Shown one piece after another: positions 34,382-43,339 of a stretch of 64,000 nucleotides of DNA. Positions within the stretch are counted from its first letter, which is position 1; every line of letters starts with the position of its first letter. The position numbers and the translations under genes are program-made. The notes under the pieces were generated by a model. It had not been told where the DNA came from and did not search any database. It saw only the letters and a program-made list of their open reading frames with translations. This DNA comes from Erysipelotrichaceae bacterium (GTDB lineage: Bacteria; Bacillota_I; Bacilli_A; Erysipelotrichales; Erysipelotrichaceae): NCBI GenBank assembly GCA_017405785.1, contig JAFQZR010000007.1, positions 1 through 64,000 of the forward strand, in the 5' to 3' direction.

Positions 34382-34870
34382 TTACTTGACGTTCTGTAAA
34401 GGCTTGATGTCCAGGATCTTTACCTTGTAGGAAGGTGTAACGTTAACGGTAACCGTATCGTTGACCTTGTGATCCAGTAAGGCGATGGCTAACGGAGTTT
34501 CGTTAGACAGCTTGCCATTGAGAGGATCTGCCTCAGCGGTACCAATGATGTCATATGATTCGATTTCCTTGGTGTCCTGATACTCAAAGGTTACGTTGGT
34601 ACCGATACCTACGGTCTTGAGAGCATTGGCGCTCTTCTTGATGATCTTGACATTAGGAAGCATCTCATCAAGTTCACGGATTCTGGCTTCGACTCTGGCC
34701 TGATGGTCTCTGGCAGCGTCGTAATCAGCGTTTTCGGATAAGTCGCCCTGAGCTCTGGCAGCCTTCAGTTCTTCAGCTACCTGGTCTCTTTCGACGTGTA
34801 ATAAGTGATTGTATTCTTCCAGTAACCTGGCATGTCCTTCTTCAGTGACTAATATTTCTTTCTTGTCCAT
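34382..34870 (-). CDS. greA: Transcription elongation factor GreA
   Basis: 162 residues. N-terminal coiled coil with the acidic tip D-L-S-E-N-A-D-Y-D-A-A near residue 44, which enters the RNA polymerase secondary channel and stimulates transcript cleavage. The C-terminal FKBP-like domain has I-V-G-T-A-E-A-D-P and S-x-E-T-P-L-A-I-A-L. It follows udk by 19 bp, the same order as in Bacillus. The first codons M-D-K-K-E-I-L-V-T-E-E-G are usual for the family. Confidence 0.96.
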   Translation of the reverse strand: MDKKEILVTEEGHARLLEEYNHLLHVERDQVAEELKAARAQGDLSENADYDAARDHQARVEARIRELDEMLPNVKIIKKSANALKTVGIGTNVTFEYQDTKEIESYDIIGTAEADPLNGKLSNETPLAIALLDHKVNDTVTVNVTPSYKVKILDIKPLQNVK

Positions 34871-34889
34871 ATATCTTCACTCCTTTGTT

Positions 34890-35519
34890 TTATAACTTGT
34901 GTTCAATGATGCTGGCGATCTTGGTGATCAGTAAGTCCATGGCGACCTTATTGTGAGAGCCTTCAGGGATGATGATGTCAGCCTTTCTCTTGGAAGGCTC
35001 AACGAAGGCATCATGCATGACTCTGACAGTCTGCATGTACTGGTCACATACTGACTCGATGGTACGGCCTCTTTCCCTGACGTCTCTTTTCAGACGGCGG
35101 ATGAATCTGATGTCGGCATCGGTATCAATGAACAGCTTCATGTCGAGACGCTCGTAAATCTGCGGATCTTCCAGAACGAACAGTCCTTCCAGTACCAGGA
35201 CATCGCTTGGATCAACAATTTCCGTGATAGTACTTCTGGTGTGGTTGACAAAGTCATATGTCGGCTTCTCAATTGACTGTCCCGCTGTCAGCATGTCTAT
35301 GTGCTTTATCAGCAGGTCAATGTCAAAGGCATTTGGATGGTCATAGTTGGTCTTCAGACGTTCAGCGAAGATCAGGTGTGACTGATCCTTGTAATAGTCA
35401 TCCATGCGGATGATGGTTACAGTCTTCCCTTCAGCGAAGGCATTGGCCAGAAGCCTGGCAACTGATGTCTTGCCACTGGCGCTTCCGCCGGCAACACCGA
35501 TAATTACAGGTCTCTTCAT
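34890..35519 (-). CDS. udk: Uridine kinase
   Basis: 209 residues. Phosphorylates uridine and cytidine in pyrimidine salvage. Walker A G-G-S-A-S-G-K-T-S near residue 10, then D-D-Y-Y-K near 41, N-Y-D-H-P-N-A-F-D near 58, P-x-Y-D-F near 84, and R-R-L-K-R-D-V-R-E-R-G-R near 142. Placed between mltG (17 bp upstream) and greA (19 bp downstream), as in Bacilli. Confidence 0.95.
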   Translation of the reverse strand: MKRPVIIGVAGGSASGKTSVARLLANAFAEGKTVTIIRMDDYYKDQSHLIFAERLKTNYDHPNAFDIDLLIKHIDMLTAGQSIEKPTYDFVNHTRSTITEIVDPSDVLVLEGLFVLEDPQIYERLDMKLFIDTDADIRFIRRLKRDVRERGRTIESVCDQYMQTVRVMHDAFVEPSKRKADIIIPEGSHNKVAMDLLITKIASIIEHKL

Positions 35520-35536
35520 GTTATTAATTCCCTTCT

Positions 35537-36604
35537 TTAATAATTCAGATACTTCTCTATGTTCTGCTGATGTTCAGCTAAAGTCTTGGCAAAGTACATC
35601 TTGCCGGTGTTAGGATCACTGATGAAATACATGTAATCAGTCTTGGTCGGATTAAGTACTGCATTGAGGGAAATCTCGTTGCCGTTGCAGATAGGACCTA
35701 CAGGCAAGCCGAGATTACGGTATGTATTGTAATCTGACACGATGTCAATGTTGGTTTCGCAGTCTTCCCATGTGTGATAATCATCGTACAGGGCGTAGCA
35801 TACGGTAACTGAGGAACCCAGATACATGCCGTCATCCAGTCTGTTGTAGAATACTCCGGCAACCAGACCCATGTCTTCCGGTGTCTTGCCTTCAAACAGT
35901 GTCATTGATGACAGTGTGTAAATCTCATAGATGCTCAGTGAACTGTTCTTGAACCGGTTAGCGTACTTTTCATATACTTCCAGCTGTCTGTCCAGCAGCT
36001 TTTCCGTTACCTGTTCAACCGTCGTATTGACGAAGAACTGATAGGTATCCGGATACAGGAAGCCTTCCAGATAGCAGTGTTCTGACTTGTAGATGTCCTC
36101 TGTCAAAAACGGATACTTCTGAATCAGGGAATCGACATACTCGACATCGTTCCACTTGTTCATGATCTGCGTGGCTGTCAGCTCGGTCTGACCCGCAATG
36201 GCTTCAGCCATGTCCTTGGCCCAGTAGCCGTCAACCAGGGTAACCGTACAGGTCTCCACAAAGGCGTTCTCCTCGTCGGTCAGCACGTTGATGATCTCCT
36301 GAGTCGACATGTTGGCATCCAGATTGAAGTTACCGACATACATGTTGGTCTTCTTATGAAGTCTCATGTAGATCTTGGTGGCCAGTTCATTGGAGATCAG
36401 TTTCTCCCTGAACAGCTTGGCAACGACATCGTCAGCGGTCATGTCTTCTTCAACCGCAAAGGAAACCGGATGGCTGTAAGGCGTACTCGGCTTTAATGCG
36501 GTGTCATAAATATAGTATCCATATCCGGCAGCTACAATAAAAAGGGCAAGCAGTAACTTGAATAAGAATCCCACTATTCTCCACTTACTCTTTTTCGCAG
36601 CCAT
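35537..36604 (-). CDS. mltG: Endolytic murein transglycosylase MltG
   Basis: 355 residues from the ATG at 36604; the open frame extends 5 codons to a TTG. Cleaves nascent glycan strands and helps set chain length. One N-terminal membrane helix, a LysM-like segment (T-A-D-D-V-V-A-K-L-F) and the YceG catalytic domain: L-E-G-F-L-Y-P-D-T-Y-Q-F near residue 180, S-M-T-L-F-E-G-K-T containing the catalytic Glu (usual form A-S-I-I-E-x-E), and N-T-Y-R-N-L-G-L-P-V-G-P-I-C-N-G near 290. It overlaps the DUF1292 gene by 20 bp. Confidence 0.93.
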   Translation of the reverse strand: MAAKKSKWRIVGFLFKLLLALFIVAAGYGYYIYDTALKPSTPYSHPVSFAVEEDMTADDVVAKLFREKLISNELATKIYMRLHKKTNMYVGNFNLDANMSTQEIINVLTDEENAFVETCTVTLVDGYWAKDMAEAIAGQTELTATQIMNKWNDVEYVDSLIQKYPFLTEDIYKSEHCYLEGFLYPDTYQFFVNTTVEQVTEKLLDRQLEVYEKYANRFKNSSLSIYEIYTLSSMTLFEGKTPEDMGLVAGVFYNRLDDGMYLGSSVTVCYALYDDYHTWEDCETNIDIVSDYNTYRNLGLPVGPICNGNEISLNAVLNPTKTDYMYFISDPNTGKMYFAKTLAEHQQNIEKYLNY

Positions 36605-36836
36605 CCTGATAACCCTCAAAAACTTCTTCGATCATATCCCATTCCTCTGATGATTCAACCTGAAACAGGTTTCCCTTTTCGTCATAGGACATGGCATATA
36701 CCGTTCCTTCAGCATCTTCCGGATCCAGGAACAGGACATAAGACTTGCCGTACTCATCACTGTCGAAGGTGAACAGTATTTCCATCTTCTTTTCCTGGCC
36801 GTCATCTGTTGTTACAAACAGTGTATTTGTATCCAT
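36585..36836 (-). CDS. DUF1292 domain protein (YrzB-like)
   Basis: 83 residues, strongly acidic. Family features: F-V-T-T-D-D-G-Q-E near the start, F-T-F-D-S-D-E-Y-G-K-S-Y-V-L-F, and E-E-W-D-M-I-E-E-V-F near the end. Unknown function; in Bacilli the gene stands between ruvX and mltG (yrzB), as here. It lies 10 bp after ruvX and overlaps mltG. Confidence 0.9.
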   Translation of the reverse strand: MDTNTLFVTTDDGQEKKMEILFTFDSDEYGKSYVLFLDPEDAEGTVYAMSYDEKGNLFQVESSEEWDMIEEVFEGYQDGCEKE

Positions 36837-36846
36837 TTCAATCTCC

Positions 36847-37266
36847 TTAGTAGGCAGAGTCCAGATAGCTCTGCAGTATGATCACTGCGGCCATTGTATC
36901 TACCATCTGGTGTCTTTTCTTGCGGTTCATGTTGGAAGCTATCATGCTCTTCTGAGCAGAAACCGTGGTCAGTCTTTCATCCCACAGTATGACTTCCACA
37001 TCTGCCTTTTCCAGCAGCATCTCCTTGAACTGAATGGAGATCTCCCCTCTGACACCGACATCGCCGTTCATGTGCTTAGGCAGCCCCAGAACGACTTTCT
37101 TTACGTTGTTGGCTTTAATAATATCAACGATCCTGTCACGGGCTGTTTCATAATCATCCTCTTCAAAACGGATCGTTTCCAGGGGCGAAGCGATCATGCC
37201 CATGATATCGCTCAAGGCGACACCACAGGTCCTTGCCCCCAGGTCAAGTCCCATTACCTTATTCAT
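36847..37266 (-). CDS. ruvX: Pre-16S rRNA nuclease / Holliday junction resolvase-like YqgF
   Basis: 139 residues from the ATG at 37266; the family begins with a short M-x-x-M-G-L-D-L-G. RNase H fold: D-L-G-A-R-T-C-G-V-A near residue 7, V-L-G-L-P-K-H-M-N-G near 67, W-D-E-R-L-T-T near 103 and D-x-M-A-A-V-I-I-L at the end. Processes the 5' end of 16S rRNA in other bacteria. Overlaps ireB by 8 bp. Confidence 0.94.
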   Translation of the reverse strand: MNKVMGLDLGARTCGVALSDIMGMIASPLETIRFEEDDYETARDRIVDIIKANNVKKVVLGLPKHMNGDVGVRGEISIQFKEMLLEKADVEVILWDERLTTVSAQKSMIASNMNRKKRHQMVDTMAAVIILQSYLDSAY

Positions 37267-37519
37267 CTTTACCCAGGTAGGAAGCAACAAGCTCCTTAAG
37301 AATCTCATCTCTGTCCACGGTCTGGATCAGAGTTCTGGCTCCCTTGTAGTTGGAGATGTAGGCAGGGTCATTGGTGATCAGATAACCAACGATCTGGATC
37401 TGGGCGTTATACCCGCGTTCTGTCAAGGCGTTATAAACCGTGCGCATAATCAGTCTGATATTCTCTCTCTGAAATTCATCAGTGTCGAACACTCTGGTAC
37501 TGGTGTTGTTATCTGGCAT
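37259..37519 (-). CDS. ireB: IreB family regulatory protein (UPF0297)
   Basis: 86 residues. Family core: V-Y-N-A-L-T-E-R-G-Y-N and Q-I-V-G-Y-L-I-T-N-D-P-A-Y-I-S. The Thr-rich start (N-N-T-S-T-R) resembles the Thr phosphorylation region used by the Ser/Thr kinase IreK in Enterococcus. Role there: negative regulator of cephalosporin resistance. Gene order alaS-ireB-ruvX is the same as in Bacilli. Confidence 0.92.
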   Translation of the reverse strand: MPDNNTSTRVFDTDEFQRENIRLIMRTVYNALTERGYNAQIQIVGYLITNDPAYISNYKGARTLIQTVDRDEILKELVASYLGKDE

Positions 37520-37580
37520 AGTAAAACCTCCTTTTTTTATATTTTACTGTATAAAACCCTAAAGTTAAAGTGGTTAAGGT

Positions 37581-40202
37581 TTAACTTTCAATTAACTTCC
37601 TGACGGCTGTCAGAGCTTCCGGCAGCTTGCTGATGTCTCTGCCTCCGGCACTGGCAATGTCCGGACGTCCGCCGCCGTTACCGCCGCAGGCGACAGCTGC
37701 CGTCTTGACCAGATTGCTGGCAGTGATGCCTCTGGCAATGGCACTCTTGGAAGCACCGGCCACAAAGACAGCCTTGTCATTTGCTGTGGTATAAAGCAGT
37801 ACGACACCGTCAGCCAGCTTGTCTCTGACTGATTCAGCCAGTTTTCTGACCTCTTCACCGCTGCCTTCAACCTGCTTGATCAGAACCTTGAGTCCGTTGA
37901 TATCTTCAGCCTGAGCCAGCATTTCACTGCTCTGAGCGGTTGCCAGCTGGTTCTTGAGCTGTCCGATGGTTCTGTTGAGTTCAGCATTATCAGCGATCAG
38001 CTGTACTACCTTCTCATTGACACCGCCGATAGAAGTGATCTTTAAGGCCTTGGCCATGTCTTCCAGCATTTCTTCCTGCTTCTTGTATTCGTTATAGGCA
38101 CCTAATGATGTCTTGGAAGTGATACGTCTGATGCCGGAACCGATTGATTCCTCGGAAACGATCTTGAAGACGCCGATCTCAGCGGTATTGGCTACATGAG
38201 TACCGCCGCAGAATTCCTTGGAAGCAGAACCCATGGTGACAACTCTGACCAGATCATCGTACTTTTCATCAAACAGAGCCATGGCACCGGTATTCTTGGC
38301 AGCTTCCAGATCCATGATCTCGGTAACTACCGGATAGGCAGCAGCGATATATTCATTGACGATTCTCTCGATCTTCTTTAACTGTTCGTCAGTGACTTTC
38401 TCATAGTGAGTGAAGTCAAAACGTCCGTAATCAGGTCCGACAAAGGAGCCGGCCTGGTGAACGTGATCACCGATGACTTCTCTTAAGGCTGACTGTAACA
38501 GGTGCAGACTGGAGTGGTTGGCTCTGATCTTTCTGCGGTCTTCCTTATTGATGGCCAGATCAAATTCATCACCGATGATAACACTGCCCTTTTCCACGAT
38601 CACATGGTGCAGAGGCTGCTTTAACGGTGCCTTGATGACCTTGGTGACCTTCAATTCAGTGTCAGCGTTTTTAATAATGCCTGTATCCCAGATCTGTCCG
38701 CCGCTTTCAGCATAGAAGCAGGTCCTGTCAAAGATGACATCGCCTTCATCATCGATGGTATCGACAGCGACACCGTTCTTGAATAAACCGATGACTTTAC
38801 CGGTATTTTCGGTGACAGTGTAACCTAAGAATTCACTTGGTTCGGTGAAGTTCATCAGGTCTTCAGCCTGAGCGGACATGGACTGTTCATCGCTTCTGGC
38901 ATCTCTGGCTCTCTGCCTCTGAGCGGCCATTTCCTTATCGAATCCGGCCTGATCGATCTCAAAGCCCTTTTCAGCTGCGATTTCCTTAGTCAGTTCCAGA
39001 GGGAATCCGAAAGTATCGTATAATTTGAAGACGACTTCACCCGGAAGTACCTTGTCTTCGGCATTGGCCAGAACTTCGTTGAGGATCTTCTCACCCTCGT
39101 TAAGAGTGGTCTGGAATCTTTCTTCTTCGGCCTTGACCAGCTTTTCAATATATTCAACCTTGCCCTGCAGATACGGATAGTAATCCTTCATGTTATCGGC
39201 AACGATCTTTACCAGCTTGTGCATGTAAGCACCCTTGATGTTGAGGCTCTTGCCGTATCTGACTGCTCTTCTTAAAACTCTTCTTAAGATGTAGCCGCGT
39301 CCTTCATTGGAGAAAACGGCACCGTCAGCCAGGGCAAAGGTAACGGTTCTGATATGGTCGGCGATGACTCTGTAAGCCATTCTGTTATCGCCTTCGTACT
39401 TCTTGTCAGTCATCTTTTCAACTTCTCTGATGACAGGCAGGAACAAGTCGGTATCAAAGTTGGTCTCGCCGCCCTGAACGATGCAGACAAGTCTTTCCAG
39501 ACCCATACCGGTATCGATGTTCTTCTGCGGCAGTTCCTTGTAGTCCTTGCGGTCTACCCCTTCCTCGGAGTTGTACTGGGAGAAGACAACGTTCCATACT
39601 TCGATGTAGCGGTCGTTTTCCAGTTCTTCAAAGAACAGTTTTTCTCCTAAGTGCTGAGGGTCAAAGGCCTCACCGCGGTCATAGAAGATCTCGGTATCAG
39701 GTCCGCACGGGCCGGAACCGATCTCCCAGAAGTTGTTAGGAGTCTTCAGAATATGGGCAGGTGAAACACCGCAGACCTTGGTCCAGATGTCATAGGCTTC
39801 AGTATCGTCAATGTAAACGGTGATATAAAGTCTGTCCTTATCAAAACCCATCCACTCAGGGTCGGTAAGGAAATGCCAGGCAAATGGAATGGCTTCCTTC
39901 TTGAAGTAATCCCCGATGGAGAAGTTTCCGAGCATCTCAAAGAATGTATGGTGACGGGCTGTCTTGCCGACATTCTCAATGTCATTGGTTCTGATGGACT
40001 TCTGAGCATTGGTAATGCGCTTGTTTTTAGGCTTTTCCGTACCGTCAAAGTACTTCTTCAAGGCCGCAACACCGGCATTGATCCATAACAGAGTCGGGTC
40101 ATTGTGCGGAACCAGGGAAGCTCCCGGTTCGATCATGTGGCCTCTCTCTTCAAAATACTGTAAGAACATTCTTCTGATCTGATCACTAGTCAGCTGTTTC
40201 AT
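37581..40202 (-). CDS. alaS: Alanyl-tRNA synthetase
   Basis: 873 residues from the ATG at 40202 with GGGAGG upstream. Class II aminoacylation domain with R-R-M-F-L-Q-Y-F-E near the start, then motifs including L-E-M-L-G-N-F-S and G-M-G-L-E-R-L; the editing domain has H-S-S-L-H-L-L-Q near residue 570 and C-G-G-T-H-V near 666; the C-terminal Gly-rich end G-G-N-G-G-G-R-P-D-I-A is the C-Ala domain. Controlled by the T-box leader upstream with a GCU specifier. Leads the long operon through ireB, ruvX and mltG. Confidence 0.97.
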   Translation of the reverse strand: MKQLTSDQIRRMFLQYFEERGHMIEPGASLVPHNDPTLLWINAGVAALKKYFDGTEKPKNKRITNAQKSIRTNDIENVGKTARHHTFFEMLGNFSIGDYFKKEAIPFAWHFLTDPEWMGFDKDRLYITVYIDDTEAYDIWTKVCGVSPAHILKTPNNFWEIGSGPCGPDTEIFYDRGEAFDPQHLGEKLFFEELENDRYIEVWNVVFSQYNSEEGVDRKDYKELPQKNIDTGMGLERLVCIVQGGETNFDTDLFLPVIREVEKMTDKKYEGDNRMAYRVIADHIRTVTFALADGAVFSNEGRGYILRRVLRRAVRYGKSLNIKGAYMHKLVKIVADNMKDYYPYLQGKVEYIEKLVKAEEERFQTTLNEGEKILNEVLANAEDKVLPGEVVFKLYDTFGFPLELTKEIAAEKGFEIDQAGFDKEMAAQRQRARDARSDEQSMSAQAEDLMNFTEPSEFLGYTVTENTGKVIGLFKNGVAVDTIDDEGDVIFDRTCFYAESGGQIWDTGIIKNADTELKVTKVIKAPLKQPLHHVIVEKGSVIIGDEFDLAINKEDRRKIRANHSSLHLLQSALREVIGDHVHQAGSFVGPDYGRFDFTHYEKVTDEQLKKIERIVNEYIAAAYPVVTEIMDLEAAKNTGAMALFDEKYDDLVRVVTMGSASKEFCGGTHVANTAEIGVFKIVSEESIGSGIRRITSKTSLGAYNEYKKQEEMLEDMAKALKITSIGGVNEKVVQLIADNAELNRTIGQLKNQLATAQSSEMLAQAEDINGLKVLIKQVEGSGEEVRKLAESVRDKLADGVVLLYTTANDKAVFVAGASKSAIARGITASNLVKTAAVACGGNGGGRPDIASAGGRDISKLPEALTAVRKLIES

Positions 40203-40219
40203 AAATCTATTCCTCCCAT

Positions 40220-40435
40220 AAAAAAATCCTGCATAAACACAGGAACGAAAAACCGCGGTACCATCCTGATTCACACCTAAATGTGCACCTCAATTGTCCT
40301 TAACGCAGAGATACGTCAGTGTTTACACTGCACTGATCAGATAGCTTCAATGAGTTCCTCAGACAGTTCTCACCAGCCACTGCCTCTCTGGATGATTTCC
40401 CCATTTACTGGTTCTGATGTACGCTTTACCGCATT
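40220..40435 (-). promoter_or_regulatory. T-box leader of alaS
   Basis: On the minus strand: a stem I region with AGAGAGGCAGUGGCUGG, a specifier GCU (Ala) at 40345-40343 in the context GAAGCUAUC, the T-box sequence GAUGGUACCGCG at about 40253-40266, and a terminator UCCUG/CAGGA (40227-40244) followed by U7. Uncharged tRNA-Ala should favour antitermination. Promoter not clear: TAGAAT at the 5' edge lacks a good -35. Confidence 0.92.
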
Positions 40436-40471
40436 ATTCTAACACAACAAAAAATAAAAATATAGTAAAAA

Positions 40472-42649
40472 CTATCCCAAAAGCGCCAAAAGTCTTTCTT
40501 TCAGCGTGGTATTCTGCTTCTCGTGTTCCTTCCTGGTCAGTGAACGCAGGAATGTGTTCTTGTTTCCGACAATGACCAGATACTGGGAAGCTCTGGTAAC
40601 AGCCGTATATACCAGCCTCTTTCTCATTAACAGATGGCTGTACTCTTCCGAAGATACAAAGATAACGATCGGATATTCACAGCCCTGGGACTTGTGCACA
40701 GACATGCAGTAGGCATGAGTAAAGGTATCCCCGTCATCCCTGCCGTATTCCAGCTCGGTTCCTTCATAGTCAACAATAATGATATCCTTGTCAGTCGGTG
40801 ATTCCCGGGCCGGTATGATCTCTCTTAATATGCCGATGTCGCCGTTATAGACTTCCCGCTGGGAGTTATTGCGCAGATGCATGATCTTATCGCCTTCACG
40901 GTAGATGTTTCTGCCGATCTTGATCTCGCGCTTGTTTTTGCTTGGCGGATTAAAGGCCTTCTGCAGTACCGCATTTAACTCGTCAATGCCGTTAACGGTT
41001 CGATACTGCGGTACAATGATCTGAACGTTCTGGTAGCCCTCTTCAATGGTGTGATACTTCTGCAGGGCTTTCTCGGTAACCTTGATCAGGGCATCCTTGA
41101 TCTGCGGTATGGAGCACTCTACCAGACCGATGTCTCTCCCGGAAGAAAGATCCTCGCACTGCTGATGCTGGATGTCATAGGCCAGCTGGATGATCTCACT
41201 GCCCTCTTTCTGACGGTAGATTTTCTCCAGTCTGACGACCTTGAACAGATTTGTATCAATGAGGTTCTGTAAGACATTGCCGATGGAGACCGGAGGCAGC
41301 TGAGCAGCATCTCCGATGATGACGATCTTGCGCACATAACGGCAGGCCTTCAGCAGATTGGCAAACAGCAGCTGGTCAACCATTGAGAACTCATCAATTA
41401 TCAGTAAATCAGCACCTAAAGGTTCATCTTCATTGACCTTGAACTCGTTTATTTCCAGATCCCAGCCTAAAAGAGAATGAATGGTCTTGGCATCCTTATC
41501 GCTTAACTGACGCAGACGCTTGGAAGCACGGCCTGTCGGTGCACATAAGGCGATCGTATACTGCGGGAAAAGCTTGGTACATAACTGCACCATGCCTTTA
41601 ACTATGGTTGTCTTACCTGTACCCGGTCCGCCGGTCAGAATTAACAGATCCTCACTGAAGAAGCTTTCTACCGCTTCCCTCTGGCGGTCCTGATACCTGA
41701 TGCCCAGTCTCTCTTCAACCAGCCGCAGCATCTCATCGACATCTTCCTTTTCAACTCTGTCAAAGCCTTCCAGCGGGAACTGAGCCAGATATCCGGCAAT
41801 GTATTCCTCAGCTTCATACTGTTCGTAAGGATAAATCCTGTCTTCTTCCAGAACGATCCTGCCCTCTTCCACCAACGCCTTGATGACCATGTCATAAGTA
41901 AACTCATCGATGCCTATTTCTTCATACAGAGCCTTGCGGTAATAACCGTCAGTCAGATAGCTGTCCTTCAGCTTGAAAGTTCTGTCTCTGATCACTCTGT
42001 CCGCAAAGGCCGTTATTCTTCTCATGTCATCCTTCTCCACGCCTAAGGAAAGGGCCAGCTTGTCCACGGCTGTAATTGTGGCACCGTTGATGTCATAGTA
42101 GATGCGGTATGGATTCTCTTCAAAGATCTCGCTGAGAGTTCTCTTTACCGGTGTCCTTTTTTCATAGTAGGACTTGCTTTTGATGGCGATGCGCGGAGAA
42201 ACGATCGATGCCAGCATGAAATAGGCTTCATCAGTTTCCACATTCTGAAGTCCTTCAATGATGGCCGTTTTTATCTTTTCTCTGATTCCCGGTACATTAT
42301 CCAGGGAATCAGGATCTTCCTTTATTCTTCTGATGGCATCCATGCCATAGTAGTTAACGATCTTCTGAGCTGTCTTTTCCCCTACGCCTTTGAAGAAAGG
42401 TCCTGAAAACAGTCTGATCAGACTCTTCTCATCTTCCACCTTCTGAGCTGTTTCCACTTCAAACTGGAAACCGTAGTTGGCATTATCAACATACTTGCCG
42501 GTCAGCTTGTAGGTAAATTCCTCCTGGATCTCCGGCATGTAACCGACAGCTACTATTTCATCTCGCTCTTCGGGAATGTAAAAATAGGCAACGGTATAAC
42601 CGCTGTCTGAACGGAACTTTATCTGTGTAAATGTACCGGTAATCTCCAT
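40472..42649 (-). CDS. recD2: ATP-dependent DNA helicase RecD2
   Basis: 725 residues. 5'-3' superfamily 1B helicase without RecBC partners. N-terminal OB-like domain, helix-hairpin-helix repeats (I-V-N-Y-Y-G near residue 99), Walker A G-G-P-G-T-G-K-T-T near 340, Walker B L-L-I-I-D-E-F-S-M near 415, and motif VI V-Y-T-A-V-T-R-A near 690. Genome maintenance role in Bacillus and Deinococcus. Adjacent to alaS as in Bacilli, and directly abuts the CPBP gene upstream. Confidence 0.96.
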   Translation of the reverse strand: MEITGTFTQIKFRSDSGYTVAYFYIPEERDEIVAVGYMPEIQEEFTYKLTGKYVDNANYGFQFEVETAQKVEDEKSLIRLFSGPFFKGVGEKTAQKIVNYYGMDAIRRIKEDPDSLDNVPGIREKIKTAIIEGLQNVETDEAYFMLASIVSPRIAIKSKSYYEKRTPVKRTLSEIFEENPYRIYYDINGATITAVDKLALSLGVEKDDMRRITAFADRVIRDRTFKLKDSYLTDGYYRKALYEEIGIDEFTYDMVIKALVEEGRIVLEEDRIYPYEQYEAEEYIAGYLAQFPLEGFDRVEKEDVDEMLRLVEERLGIRYQDRQREAVESFFSEDLLILTGGPGTGKTTIVKGMVQLCTKLFPQYTIALCAPTGRASKRLRQLSDKDAKTIHSLLGWDLEINEFKVNEDEPLGADLLIIDEFSMVDQLLFANLLKACRYVRKIVIIGDAAQLPPVSIGNVLQNLIDTNLFKVVRLEKIYRQKEGSEIIQLAYDIQHQQCEDLSSGRDIGLVECSIPQIKDALIKVTEKALQKYHTIEEGYQNVQIIVPQYRTVNGIDELNAVLQKAFNPPSKNKREIKIGRNIYREGDKIMHLRNNSQREVYNGDIGILREIIPARESPTDKDIIIVDYEGTELEYGRDDGDTFTHAYCMSVHKSQGCEYPIVIFVSSEEYSHLLMRKRLVYTAVTRASQYLVIVGNKNTFLRSLTRKEHEKQNTTLKERLLALLG

Positions 42650-43339
42650 TTATACTCCCAATAAGCTGATGGCGTTATTAAGCATATGTAAAAGAATGCT
42701 GCAGAAAAGCGAATCGGTCTTCTCATACATGATGCACATCACCATACCTAAGAAACCGTAAACAAATATGTAAAGTCCCTGGACCCAGTTACCCTGCAGT
42801 AACGGGGAAATGACATGGACCAGACCGAATATGAAAGATGACACTATATAACCCAGATACTTATGGCCTGTTGCCTCAATTCTGCGGTAGATGCAGCCTC
42901 TGAATACGATCTCTTCCACAAACGGGGCAAATACCACAGCCATTAAAGTGTACAGAACCGGGTTTATACGGACCAGACCACCGATCTGTTCCTGGTTATA
43001 ACTGCTGCCAATACCTAACTGCATCAGCACCAGGGTAATGGCTGCCATCCGGACAATGATGCACACCTGACTTCTGAATATGCGTTTCATATTTACTTTA
43101 TAGTTGTCTGTGTATCTCTCCCAACCGTATCTCAGCATCTTACGGGCCGGGAAAACGGTAGTTATAAAGACAAACACATAAATCAGCACTTCCAGTATTC
43201 TTAATACCGTATAAGATAAATTAAAAGTGCTTCTTAAGATACTTATCATCTGCGGATAGATAAACGTGTATCCCAGAAGATAATTGAAAGTAATGAGGAT
43301 CGCCGTTAAAAGAGGCAGTACTCTGTCCTGCTTCTTCAT
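42650..43339 (-). CDS. CPBP-family intramembrane metalloprotease
   Basis: 229 residues, about seven membrane helices. Active-site motifs: F-V-E-E-I-V-F-R (EExxxR) near residue 140, F-G-L-V-H near 170 and H-M-L-N-N near 219. These are CAAX-protease/bacteriocin-processing relatives; in bacteria many act in prenyl-like processing or bacteriocin self-immunity, but no bacteriocin gene is seen nearby. Overlaps mnmA by 4 bp and is followed directly by recD2. Confidence 0.9.
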   Translation of the reverse strand: MKKQDRVLPLLTAILITFNYLLGYTFIYPQMISILRSTFNLSYTVLRILEVLIYVFVFITTVFPARKMLRYGWERYTDNYKVNMKRIFRSQVCIIVRMAAITLVLMQLGIGSSYNQEQIGGLVRINPVLYTLMAVVFAPFVEEIVFRGCIYRRIEATGHKYLGYIVSSFIFGLVHVISPLLQGNWVQGLYIFVYGFLGMVMCIMYEKTDSLFCSILLHMLNNAISLLGV